The notes beneath the pieces are model-generated. The model was not told the origin of the DNA. It did not search any database and worked only from the letters and a program-made list of their open reading frames with translations. Both the position numbers and the translations under genes were made by a program. Positions 52,097 to 63,519 of a stretch of 64,000 bases of DNA are shown here, piece after piece (within the stretch, counting starts at the first letter, position 1; every line of letters begins with the position of its first letter). Origin of the DNA: Trichomonas vaginalis G3 (lineage: Eukaryota > Parabasalia > Trichomonadida > Trichomonadidae); NCBI RefSeq assembly GCF_026262505.1, contig NC_067205.1, positions 15,996,001 to 16,060,000 on the forward strand, read 5' to 3'.

Positions 52097-54409
52097 ATGA
52101 CAGCAACAAACAACAACAGCAACTTTATCGTTTCTGATGAACAAGTTATTGATTCATTAGCTGAGGAATTAGTTGTGGCAGAAACTAAAACCCTCAACGA
52201 AAGAATTGGTGAAAACAAGATTGATTTACATAACTACCTCAAACATGATGGAGGAAGAGGAAGGAAAACTGGTACAGCTTTATTAGCAAATAAAATTTCG
52301 AATTTAACGATTATAGATGTTGATATCAATAAATCGTACAATGATGAACTTAAAGAAACAGTTAGAAAAGATATTTTATCAAAACTTTCGGATAAAGATG
52401 TTATCGTTAAAACCGCTTCAGGAGGTCTTCACATTTATTGCAACACTAATTTCTTCTATGCAGTTTCGAACAGAATGATTAAATGTTATTCCTGCAATGA
52501 TTATGATATTGACATAATGACTTCTATGGATGAATCAAAGCGTTCTTTAGTGGTTATGGCTGATTCAAGAGTTCGCAAGAATGCATCAGAACCAATCAAT
52601 ACATACTCATTCATTCGCGGAAGTTATGATTCAACATTAACTAGAACAGTGAATGATATATTAAATGATTTGAATATTAAGGTAAGAGTTGAACAGAAGA
52701 ACGAAGAAATAAAGACTATCATGAATGAAAACAAAGATGTAAACATTGACGATAAACTAGCTCAAAGCATAGTTGATGGCATCAGTGATTTTGAAGTACA
52801 TAATGACGGTGGAAACATGAATTTAGAAAAAGAAGTTACATTATTCACATTGTTTCAAGCAATTAATTCGTTACCTAATCATTTAATTAATGAAGCATAC
52901 GATAACGTTTATAACTTCTGCAATTTAACTGAAAATGCAAAAAGTAATTTTGAAAAAGCACGTAGTAGATATGCACATTTAATGACTTCTCCATTTGTTT
53001 TAGTGAAGATTCTAAAACTTTATCAAAAGGAATATTATGATGAATATGTTTTACCTTTATTACGTAAGCCAAAAATAACATTTGATATAAAACTTGATGA
53101 CTCGTTTTTGATAACAGATATTAGACGCAGGGCTGAAAATCATCAGTATAAAAACAGTTCTGAAGTAATTGAGGATTTATCACGTGTAATCCGTTTTGTA
53201 GATTGTGGAAACAAATACTTCATTCAGAAAGATTACAACATACACGACAAAATGAATCAAATATCATTCGTTCTTCAATCAAACATGAAAGAGTCACTCA
53301 AAATGATTAAATTATTTAAAGAAGAAGGTAAAACCATAACAGCATGGGACGTACTATTAAATCAATTGTCTTCATTAACCGTTAAGGGTGTTTGCTTTAA
53401 ATCTGATTCCCCAGATGTTTTCTCAACGTTTCAGGGTTATAAATACAACATTCTTGAAAAGCCTGATTACTCAAAAATTGAGATGTTTATGGATTTCATT
53501 AAAGAAGCCATTTGTGATAATAACGATGAAGTGTATAAATACCTTCTCGGCTGGATTGCATCAATGATTCAACATCCTGGTATCAAGAATGAAACAGCAA
53601 TTATTTTGAAAGGACTTCAGGGAACAGGTAAAAACAGATTCACAGACATTATTTCTGAACTTCTCGCTGGTTATTCATGTAAAAACATTACTGAAATAAG
53701 TGAGCTAACGGGTAATTTCAACTCAGTAGTTGAAAATAAAATGTTTCTTGTACTTAATGAACTCAAGAATGTAGGTGAAGACAGACTCGCAAACTTCAAC
53801 GCTTTGAAATCAATTATAACGGATAATGAGATAAGAATTAATGAAAAGAATCAACCCAGAAGAACAGCTCAGAATGTTGCCAAATTCATTTTCGTAACTA
53901 ACAACGTTTACCCTGTCAAAATTGAAGTTGGAGACAGAAGATACGTAGTTTTAAGAGTTAATGGTAAATTCAAGGGTCAATTTGATTACTTCAAGAATTT
54001 AATGGATTCATGCACAAAGGAATTTTATGATAATTTACTAACATATTTTATGCAATATGACCTTTCATCATTTAATGTACGAATCATTCCGATGACTGAA
54101 GCCAAACAAGATTTAATTGAATTATCAACAAATCCTTTAGATGTATGGATAAATACACATTATGATGAATTGTGTACAGGTATGACGTGTAAAAATGCTC
54201 TATTCTGCAAACCATCAGACATGAAAGACAAGAATTTTCAAATGAGCATTAAGGATAAATGTGATAGGAAACAAAGAAAAATAGATGGTAAACAAACATA
54301 GTATTATGTTTTGAAAGAAGAAATGAAAGGATTATATAAACAGGTTGAACCAAACGATAATGAGGATTCATTTACTGACGATGAAATACCTGTAAATGAA
54401 GCTTTATAA
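52097..54409 (+). CDS. Primase-helicase (AEP primase plus SF3/D5-type helicase), single copy in the centre
   Basis: The main frame has 734 codons from ATG 52097; similar coding sequence continues to about 54409, and there is about one break. Residues 55-160 fit an archaeo-eukaryotic primase/prim-pol: TIIDVDINKSYNDEL and KTASGGLHIYCNT with the catalytic DxD and sGGxHxY. A helical linker follows. The SF3 helicase lies near residues 500-640: Walker A GLQGTGKNRFTD, Walker B KMFLVLNELKN, motif C KFIFVTNNVYP, then an arginine segment (VGDRRYVVLRV). Such enzymes unwind and prime viral genomes. It is unusual beside a protein-primed PolB. The upstream tract (AAAATAAAGTTAGTTTTA) matches other element promoters. 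Confidence 0.88.
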
Positions 54410-54441
54410 AGTATGATTGGAATTTATTTTTGCATTAATCC

Positions 54442-54660
54442 TGCTGTGTTGTCTAAATGTCATGTTGTCTCATTTTTTCAGAGAAGTTAAATTACCTGGT
54501 GACCTGGTGACCCCTTCAGTTCTTCAAAAATAATTCATAACTGCCTTCCCCCTGTGTTGTTGTCTAAATGTCATGTTGTCTCATTTTTCAGAGAAGTTAA
54601 ATTACCTGGTGACCTGGTGACCCCTTCAGTTCTTCAAAAATAATTCATTATTGAATGACC
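54442..54660. repeat. Intergenic module tandemly repeated at the right-arm inner edge
   Basis: Two copies of a module of about 105 bp holding GTCTAAATGTCATGTTGTCT, TTAAATTACCTGGTGACC and CCTTCAGTTCTTCAAAA. The inner arm junction (54534) falls between them. A single inverted copy is at 51660-51785 in the left arm. Its core also occurs at 51985 and, in element 1, at about 30040. Confidence 0.8.
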
Positions 54661-54712
54661 TGAAAACATTAACGATAAAATAACTGATGACAAATTTTTA
54701 TTTTTATCATAA

Positions 54713-54877
54713 ATGGATACCCCACAAGCTCAAAATTTACCACGAATCATAACAAGGGAGGAAACGATAAAAATGATGCAAGAACATGTTAAAAATAACA
54801 AACCACTAAAACTGAGAAAATGTGGTTATGCAGTAATGATGGAAAGAGAGATGTTGTCAAAGAGGAATAAAAATTAA
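54713..54877 (+). CDS. 54-codon ORF (Polinton, right arm)
   Basis: ATG 54713 to TAA 54875-54877: MDTPQAQNLPRIITREETIK to KRNKN. Basic and helical. Its upstream region has the element-type tract (AATTTTTATTTTTATCATAA) right before the ATG, which supports it as a gene. No family recognised. Confidence 0.5.
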   Translation: MDTPQAQNLPRIITREETIKMMQEHVKNNKPLKLRKCGYAVMMEREMLSKRNKN

Positions 54878-55137
54878 ATTTGGATTGAGTTTAAAAATTC
54901 ATCTTTATTAAATTCATCTCTTCCAATCAATTTATTTATTCTATTAAATTCTTTTATTTTTGCTTCACTCAGTTTAATGATTGAACGATAAGTTTCTAAT
55001 TTTTCGATTATTTCCTTATCGTTTTCAACCCCACCGCATTGCGGCTTCTTTTTGTAATAGCATATTTTTGATTTAATTCTGTTTAGTTTCTTTTTATATT
55101 CATCGTCTGGACTCTTGACTGCTTTGTTGTCACTCAT
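54874..55137 (-). CDS. Small helical ORF (Polinton, right arm)
   Basis: Identical in protein to 51182-51445, 87 codons, start MSDNKAVKSPDDEYKK. It overlaps the last four bases of the tail-to-tail ORF at 54713. Confidence 0.6.
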   Translation of the reverse strand: MSDNKAVKSPDDEYKKKLNRIKSKICYYKKKPQCGGVENDKEIIEKLETYRSIIKLSEAKIKEFNRINKLIGRDEFNKDEFLNSIQI

Positions 55138-55157
55138 TTCTTACGAAATAAAAAAAA

Positions 55158-56692
55158 TTAAATATTATTTAAATATAATGGAGTAATAAAATAAATCGGA
55201 ATTTCTATTAATTTATTGTCAACTTCAACTAATGCATTGCCGTTAATATATCTAACAAATTCAGCTATTGTGTCAAATCTTCGTCTTCTTTTTGTCATTG
55301 ATTTATCAGTTTTTCCATAATCGAGATGAATCAAAACTTTATCCCCTTGTTTAAAATTCATGAGCCCCGAATTAATTTGTTCACGTTTAACATCATTCAA
55401 CCCTTCCATTTGCTTTCTAATATATTCCCATTCTTTTGAAATATCATTTTTCATTTCCACTGGTTTCATGTTTATTGTTCTATGCCATGTATTATTGTAA
55501 TAATATACTAACTGTTGTATGATGGAGTCATGATTTCCATCCCAGTATATCTGACCGTTAACCCCTAACGCATCTCTAAGAGTTCTCATTACCGCATCAA
55601 CTATTTTATTATGAAACGTATATGGAGAGGATGAAAAGAAAAAATTAATTTGTGGGAAATAATGAGTCATAGCTGCCTGAAATCCTTTATCACCATCACC
55701 CCTGATATTATCTACTCTTTCATGATCTAGTAAGTATTGAATAGCTCTTCTTGTTTCCTGTTCTGTTTTCCCTTTCACTCGAATGCAATATAAATATCTA
55801 GTGTTAATGTTAATGGCAAATAAATAAGTAACTTTTCCTTTTGAATATTCCAGATGATCGATTTCGTATGAATATGGATATGGTGCAAATGAAGGGCGAC
55901 TAAATTTTTCCTTTAACGGTTGAATTTTCGGGTCAATTGGTTTATTTAATATTTTGAAATCCTTTTTAAAATCTTTTTGCTTCTTTAATGTTTGAAATGG
56001 ATATAATAAAGTGAATGATGAAGGATTAACTGAAGGAGGAGGTGGTACTGTCGTTGGAGGTTTTGGTGTTGCAGGTGGTTTAATTTTATCTGCTTTGATT
56101 TTGGATGATGAAGTTTTGGAATTCATTCCTTCCTTCATTAATTCTGGATGTATTCTATTCATTTGTTTTAAATATGCTGTATATAAAGGTTTGATATACT
56201 TTCCCGCTTCGAGTTTATGTTGAAGGATGAATTCCAAAAGTTGATCTTCATTTAAAAGTCGGGCTGAATATGGTTTAACTAATGAATCATAAATTAAAGC
56301 TTGTGCATCATTTATGGTCTGAAGGACCTGGGTGTTTTGCACCTTTTGTTTTTGTTCCTTTGTTTTTTGCGGCTCATGATTATATAATTTATATAATTCA
56401 TCAATATCTTCTTCTGTTAATACTTTATTTTTGAATCTTTCAACTGTTTAAGTTGTGATTTAGTTTTTCCCTTTGAATATTCATTATTTTTAATTTTGTC
56501 TTTAATTTCAGAAATTATTCTATCATGATATTTCAAAATTTCATTTTTATAATATGGATAATAATATTCCATATCATCACCCGTTATATTGTTATCATAT
56601 TTTTGGAGATATGCTTTTAAATCATAATAATCAAGAAAATTTTGATTAAATACTAAATCATCAATTAAAATTTTTAAATCTATGTTATCCAT
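55158..56692 (-). CDS. Polinton integrase, element-2 type (right arm), broken
   Basis: Right-arm copy of 49628-51162 with the same core (RGDGDKGFQAAMTHYF, KIVDAVMRTLRDALG) and beta-rich end. About one break, at a different place from the left copy. Confidence 0.82.
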
Positions 56693-56817
56693 TTATATAA
56701 AAATAAAATAAATGTTTAAGGGTGCCCACCTCTTTGAATCATAGTATCAAAACCATCATTAACGGTTCCTTTTGTCTCTTCTGTGGCATTTTATTAAAAA
56801 TAAAATTTTAAATTGTA

Positions 56818-59800
56818 TTAAATAAATGGCATACAACATCCATTTTCACAACATACAGCCTTAGTGTGTGCTCCTGTTAATGCAGTCTTACGATTGTTAA
56901 GCGAGTCATTGACCCGTTTTTAAGTTGTAAATTAATATTTTGACCATCAAATATCACTTTATCATTTATTATATCCAAATATTTTTTAGGTGTTAATTGC
57001 TTATTTTGTCTTAAACTAACACCTTCATTTTTTGTGTAATCTTTTTAAAATCACTTCCATCAATTGAACCGTTGAATGAAGTATAACATTTAGGCATAAA
57101 GCAACCATGTTATCACCTTGTTTCTCAATTGCTAAACCCAATAACTTCTTCTCATGTGCTTTTTCTTCAGCTTTATTCTTTAATTTAGGTTTAAATTTCT
57201 CATCAAAACAGAAGAAATCAAATGGTGCGAATTTGAAAATGTTTTTATCATAAAATTGTTTATCGGTAACAATTGCTTGAAATGCTTGAGTGTTAGGAAG
57301 ATTTGGATCGCCAGCGATTGCCCAATAAGATGAATCAGTATCACCTTCAATGAAATGAAAACGATTAACATCCATGCATTTATACATAAAATCATAAATG
57401 AAAACCAAATACCAGTATTTAGCATTATCTAAAGTGAAGAATGCCTCTTGTAAACATGTATCACATCTATAAAATCTATCTTTAAGCATCACTTGATATG
57501 TATCCTCACCTATTTCTCTTATGTTTTTAAACTTATTTGACATACATGCAACGCGTGACTTCTGTGCATTCATTATTTTAGTCTTTGCGTAATTTTGTGT
57601 ATTCATTGCATCGTAACCATATGATCCATTAAGTGAAATCTTGCAAAATAAACTTTTCCTTTATTTCCTTCTAATTCAGCCTTTTGTCTTTCATTCATAA
57701 ATTTGTTCGCAAATTCATTAAAACAAGTGTTTTTCGTAAATGTTAAAATTGATTGAATGTCATCAATGATAAAATTAAACCTGTCGATTAGATACCAAAG
57801 ATAATAAGAAGAAAATGGTTGATATTGGTTGTATGTTGATGCTAACTGCGTTAATTTCCTCTGTTTCTGGTCAACCGGTAGATTGTTTGATTTCATGTAA
57901 TTATACATAAAACTGCCAATTGTTTTTTCATCTGTGATAATATCTAAGTTTCTTATTATCGGTAAAAAGTTTATGTAATCATTAATGTGTTTTTCATCAA
58001 TGTGACCCTTTACTTCAGCCACGAATAAAGTATTTTTCTTATTAATTATTCCCAGTGCTTTTGCTTTCTTTGTTGCTGTATCACAAATGATAACACCATT
58101 CAATCTTCCCGGCATATACATTTTATGGTCAGTATATTGAATGAAATCATGAGGATTAGATGAAAATGATGAAGGATATAATGAATTAAAATCAACACCA
58201 ACGAAATGAGTCATAATGTTGGTGGTGTCCTCATTTGATACAGTTTTAGTTTCTGGACTATATGAAAGTTTATTAATGTGCGTGATTCCTTTAAGATTTA
58301 CTCTATGTTGAGCATTTGATAAACCACCAGTAATTCCATTACGGAGAATGTGATAAGCTTCAACTGAATCTAAAGTCATTGGTAAATTATTTTTTAATGC
58401 ATAATTTCTTAAATTGATTCTTAAACGTTGAACATCTTCATCTTTATTTGATTTTACGACATTGCAATAACAACACATTAACTGACAATTTTCTTTGGTA
58501 TGTGGTTTTTCATTATCGATTCTATCCAATGTTGGTTTATTTGCATATGTAAACGCTTTACCACACATTTTGCATTTAGATGAAAGGATTAAATCGTGAT
58601 AGTATTGAAAATCATCCATTGAAACATTATTTTTAGTATCCCTTTCTGCTTTTTCATCTTGTTTCTTATATGATTCAATTTTATATTTCCAATACTTTTT
58701 CGTTAATTCAAAACTTGATTCTATCTCTTCCTCAGGATATTTTTCATTAGGATTAAAGTCTTTATATGCTAAAGCGTAACGAATCATTGAAGCATTCGAT
58801 GATAAAGAAAGATTATGAAGCATATCAATTTTATAAACAAATGTTTCTTCGATAATTTTATCAATTGGTTCTATCATAATTTCAACATCTTTATTGCAAT
58901 AATGAATAAAATATTCTAATCTATTCTTAAAGTTTTTAGCATCATTGAGATATATTTGATAATCACTATCTGATATAGTTTCTTGGGTTAATGCTGAATA
59001 AAATGAATCTTGAGTGAATGGTTCCTCTTTATATAATTCTTCTTCGTAATTTTCCCATGTGATGAATTGATAAGGGAAAAAGGATTTAACACGTGATTTA
59101 TTGTTTCCGAAATCTTGAGTGAATTGGTCTAATGTCCCACCCGCTATATAATTTCTGATGTCAATAAATCTCAATTCATATGGAACGTTTGTTTTCTTTA
59201 CAATGATTTGCTTAAATTGTGAAGATGAACCCAGCATTGATTTTATTTTCCATTTTGCAGTGTTTAAATCACGAAGAATTAAATTTAAATCAAACTTTCC
59301 CGAATTAAAACCTATGATATTCACTTTATTGAATTCCTCATCTAGAAGTTCTTTAAATGCTTCCTTCTGTTTTTCATTTAATGTATGAGACTCCAATAAT
59401 TCTTCATATTGTTCAATATTTGATTTAGCAACTAATGAACAGGTTGAAAATAAAAACTCAATCCAATCAGAAATAAAAGAATCACTCGAAGTTAAGCAAA
59501 AATTCCTCGTATATGTTTTATCATTTAATTTAACCGTTGATGATACCATGAATGGTTTTAAGTAAGCGTTCAAAGTTGCACACTCAGAAAGTTGTAATTC
59601 TTCTTTAGTCTCTAATGTTTCAAAGTCAAAAGTAATATAATATCTTGTCGGTTTATAATATTTCTGCAAATTGTGAGCTAATAACCACTGATATATCTTC
59701 TGTTTCGTAATATGTGGTGCATATGGTTGCTGGGTATTTTGCAATTGAACGTCTTGAATTAATCTTCCATTATTTTCTTTACATTTCTCACAATGCTTTA

Positions 59801-60236
59801 AAAATCTTCTTTGGTTTTTCCTTTCTGGATCATCACGGATAGAATAAACTTCTTCTTTACAATATGGACAAACTTTATAGCCGGTGAGTGCTTCAACGTT
59901 TGTTATTCTGTCAGCGTGAAGTTTTCCACATGGACTCTGTGTTAATAAAATATTTACTGTTTCAAATTCTGGATCTATCATTATTGAATCCACTAATGGA
60001 AAGTCTACCTTATTTATGTCCACGTCTTCTGGTTGAGGATCACAATAATAGAAATCAATATTAACATTTAACATTCTCGCTAATCTCTCACTTTCTGATG
60101 AAATGTCAAACCCTTCATATGAATCTATTGCTTCATTTAAATAGCTTCTACGAGTTTTAGGATTAACACCATCAGGAATGTTATAGAAGCGTTTAAATAA
60201 CCTTCTACCTTCTGCTCTAATTTGATTATCATTCAT
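56818..60236 (-). CDS. Protein-primed PolB with embedded HNH-like module (right arm), broken
   Basis: Right-arm copy of 46058-49502. It is more intact: one open frame of 877 codons (60236 down to 57603) holds the zinc ribbon, the exonuclease motifs (YYITFDFETLE, NSGKFDLNL), the HNH-like module (LDRIDNEKPHTKENCQ) and polymerase motif A (DFNSLYPSSF). Motif C (EGDTDSSYW) lies in the next frame. About two breaks. This copy is the best place to study the HNH-like insertion, because exonuclease, module and motif A share one frame. Confidence 0.88.
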
Positions 60237-60307
60237 TTTAGCTGTTCCGTTTTTTCATTTATGTAAGAATAAAAAATTAAAAAATAAATAAAAATAAAGT
60301 TTATTTT

Positions 60308-61417
60308 TTAAAGCCCATAAAATGAATTAAGAACACATAAATTTTTATCATCTGCGACGTGACGAATACATTTTAATTTACTCAAGAATGCGTACCCGGA
60401 TACATTAAATCTAATTCCTGTCTTATTTAATTTCACAACTTTGAAAAGGAATGTATGAATAGCTATAAAATGATGAGAAGATGTTTTATGGGTTGCTTCC
60501 ATTTTTTCTGAAATAAATGAATAAATATAATGCTTATACGTTTCATATCTTTTATGTTCTTAATAACGAATGGTATAGACCTTTCCACTTCATCTTCCTT
60601 CGGTGCTGTTCTTTCATATGAAACATTATTAGTATCTTCAATAATGAAACCACAATCACACAAAATTTTATATGTTCCAATGGTTTCTTTTGATATTTTA
60701 TCTAATAAATCAAAAACTTTATCAACACCTGTGCATTTATTTAAATAATAATTTGTGTAAATATCATGATCTTCTTTCTTAATCGTATTAGTTGCATATG
60801 TCACGTTTTTAAGAGCTTTTTTGAATTTTTCGGAATCTAAAGGTGGTGAAAGTAAGATACAAGGGTATTCTTCATTATCAATAAATTGTAACTTATGTTT
60901 ACGTATAAATTTAGTACCTTCTTCTGAAAGTGTTTCATCTATTTCGCCATCTAATAAATTTTGTGTTGATTCTGAGACATAATTTTTATATCTTTCTTCA
61001 TGAGATTTCTGAACTTCTGATTCCGAAGCTGGGATATTCATTAAATCCTCTACTTCATTTTCATTATATTTTTCAACTTCTCTTAATTCCTTAATTTTTT
61101 CATCTATTTCATCTCTTATTTTTTCCAGTTTTTCAATTTCAATTTCATCGTATTCATCATCTTTAATCCGTTCTTCATAATATTCAGGGAAAACATCAGG
61201 TTCTTTAGGTTTTTCTTCTTCAGATGTGGGATATAAGAAATTTATAACATCATCTTTATTCATTTTTCCATCATAATCTAAATCATTTAATAACTCGGCA
61301 AATTTTTGACAATTTCTTAAATAATATTTACTAACTTCATAACACATCTCATCTAATATATCTTTATTTCCTCGTTTGTGAATCCTAATGTTTTCACATC
61401 GTTAGTTTTGACGCTCA
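60308..61417 (-). CDS. PolB-associated acidic helical ORF (right arm), broken
   Basis: Right-arm copy of 44894-46007, starting MSVKTN at 61417. About two breaks. Ends in the same KNLCVLNSFYGL. Confidence 0.68.
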
Positions 61418-61507
61418 TTTCTTACGAATTAAAAAATAAATTATTCAAAAATGTGAGACATGAATTTTTAAAGTTTATTTTTTTATTTCATTATGGTAGT
61501 GAATCTT

Positions 61508-62095
61508 TCATTCATGAAAATAATTATTTCTGATTTCTTCTTCTCTCTCGTGCATACTAGATTTGAAGAATTCAGAACTTTTACCATAATCCCTAAATGT
61601 TTTCTTATCCCCAACGTGTGCCAGTTATTATATGAAACTGAATAAACTTTATCTTTATCTTTACACCTTTCATCACTTCCAATATATTATATCTCAGTTT
61701 TGATTTAGCATTTTCATATTCATTAACGTTTAATAATTCACAATCTTCCTTTTTAAATAAATGTTTAAGATATTCAGGATTTAATACTCTACGTTTATAT
61801 GCTCCTAACTTAGTTCTAAAGGTTTTTTCTACAAAATTTAGGAATTCCATCCTCTTTAATGTCATCAATGATTTCCATTTCATTATTTTCAATTTCTTCT
61901 TCTCGTTTATGAGGTCTTTGATTATGACTCCATTGATTCCATGAAATTAAATATTCTTTATCATTATATTTACCTCATTAGCTTATTTTGGCTTTCATAT
62001 TCATTTAATAATTCACAATCTTCATTTTTAAATTGAAGTTTAACCCATTCAGGATTTAAACAATGTTTAATTAATCGCGGAATATCTGACATCAT
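61508..62095 (-). CDS. End-proximal two-repeat ORF (right arm), broken
   Basis: Right-arm copy of 44214-44804, about 150 bp from the right tip. Two or three breaks. The MSDIPRLIKHCLNPEW start is preserved. Confidence 0.6.
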
Positions 62096-62247
62096 CTATA
62101 TATAGCTTCTTTTATAAAAGATAAAAAAATAAATTATTTTAAAATTAATGTTAATTTTTTAATGATTTATAAATAAATATATTTTAATGCATCGTCTATA
62201 TATAGATGTAACAAAAAAAGTCACTAAACCCATCATATCCTACTACT

Positions 62248-62253
62248 GCAAAC
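62248..62253 (+). repeat. Target-site duplication, right copy (GCAAAC)
   Basis: Identical to 44056-44061, directly after ...CCTACTACT. Confidence 0.9.
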
Positions 62254-62898
62254 AAAAATATTTCTGAGCCCCAAATGTTGCGCAATTCTACATTAAACAT
62301 GCTATATAAACGAATGAATGTGACATTTTAAATTGAGGCTATTAATTGTTTTTTGATATCTTTGAAATATCAATAATTATCATATCGGATAATAACTTCT
62401 CAATTTAAAACTCTGTAATTGCTAAATAATCAGGCTAAATCAAATAAATACGAAGGCAAATATAATGTTTTTCAACAATCATTTGAATTTCCACTCTACT
62501 GCAATTCTATGTCTACTCTTATATATAAATACTTAATTTATATTCAATTATATTATTAAATTAAAGATCCAATATATTTCAAGCCTTTCAGATTAAATAT
62601 GCTTATAAATTTGTTCACTTTTTGAGCAGTTTCATCAATGCACGCACAATTATCAAAAATTCAAGCCGTGTAGTAGTCAATAATCCAATTTTGCAAGATA
62701 TAAGATACAACATATAGGATTGAGAAATCAGGTGATTTTCTTTCATAGGAACTTAATTTCAGTACAGATTAAAACTATATTTGGTTAGTAGTTCATATCT
62801 GAATTTAGTTTTTCAAGTAAGATAATTTTATTCATTAATAAGAATACAATATTATTGTACAATAATACTAGTAAAGAGGAATTATCGCATGAATAACT
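62254..62898. other. AT-rich right flank of element 2, no supported gene
   Basis: No coding character on either strand. The last part carries the 3' side of the peptidase E gene, whose stop codon itself forms TAAA, the trichomonad poly(A) signal. Confidence 0.5.
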
Positions 62899-63519
62899 TT
62901 ATTGGCTAGCGGTCCAGACCTCGAATTTATCATTATCTGCAAAAACAGCCTGAGAATTAGTAATTGGTCTAAGGTCAAGCTTATCCCCGTACTGTTTGAT
63001 AACATTCTCGCAAGCTTCTCTAAATGGCTCACATGTATAATGAGGAAGTACAAAATAGTTAACAAAGCCAAATGATGAATAGTTTCCTTTAAGTTTTGGA
63101 CCTTCTTCCATTGAATCAACGAGTCCTGCATATTCAATATCTTTGCAAGCAATAATTGTGCCAGCAGATTCTCCAATGTAGAACTTTCCGTTTTTAACCT
63201 CATGATAGATGATATCGTAAGCACCTGATTCCTTAAGTTCTTGAAGTAAGAAAAATGTGTTTCCTCCTGCAACAAAGATTAAATCGCATTCTGTTACTTT
63301 TTGCTTGATTTCTTCCTTGGGTGCAGTATGAACTTCCAATTCAACAACCTCCATTCCAAGTCTTGTAAAAGCATCTTTAGATTTTTGCAAATATTCTTTG
63401 TAAGGTTCAGGAATACCTGCAGTTGGAATGTAGCATACCTTCTTTCCAGAGCATTCGCCAAAAGCCTTTGGAATTAAATTGGCAACCTTTTTGAAGTACG
63501 AACAAAGAAACAACTTCAT
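62899..63519 (-). CDS. pepE: Peptidase E (aspartyl dipeptidase), family S51
   Basis: 206 codons from ATG 63519 (MKLFLCSYFKKVANLIPKAF), the usual length for PepE (about 230). The fold is glutamine-amidotransferase-like. The substrate-side loop reads VAGGNTFFLLQEL (GGNTF motif), the nucleophile elbow is YIGESAGTIIA (GxSAG, Ser as nucleophile), and the catalytic His lies in FVLPHYTCEP. The C-terminus (AVFADNDKFEVW) is complete. PepE cleaves Asp-X dipeptides in the cytosol; no signal peptide is present, which agrees. It would serve peptide breakdown for amino-acid supply. The gene looks intact and stands alone; element 2 ends 645 bp beyond its stop. Confidence 0.9.
   Translation of the reverse strand: MKLFLCSYFKKVANLIPKAFGECSGKKVCYIPTAGIPEPYKEYLQKSKDAFTRLGMEVVELEVHTAPKEEIKQKVTECDLIFVAGGNTFFLLQELKESGAYDIIYHEVKNGKFYIGESAGTIIACKDIEYAGLVDSMEEGPKLKGNYSSFGFVNYFVLPHYTCEPFREACENVIKQYGDKLDLRPITNSQAVFADNDKFEVWTASQ

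Larger units (their letters stand above)
44062..62247. mobile_element. Element 2: Polinton-like element with 7.7-kb inverted arms, broken
   Basis: 18,186 bp beginning AGTAGTAGGATATGATGGG and ending in its reverse complement, with a perfect GCAAAC duplication outside. AG...CT termini and 6-bp duplications are Polinton hallmarks. The left arm 44062-51785 and right arm 54534-62247 are nearly identical inverted copies with scattered small differences. The unique centre (51786-54533) holds one primase-helicase gene. Each arm carries an end-proximal ORF, a PolB-associated ORF, PolB with an HNH-like module, integrase and small ORFs. Capsid, fibre, ATPase and protease genes are absent. Most duplicated genes are broken; I count roughly ten breaks over both arms. 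The exact duplication and close arm identity point to a young copy. Confidence 0.92.
54534..62247 (-). repeat. Right inverted arm of element 2
   Basis: Reverse complement of 44062-51785, nearly identical. Small differences between arms mean that different genes are broken in each. Confidence 0.92.
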
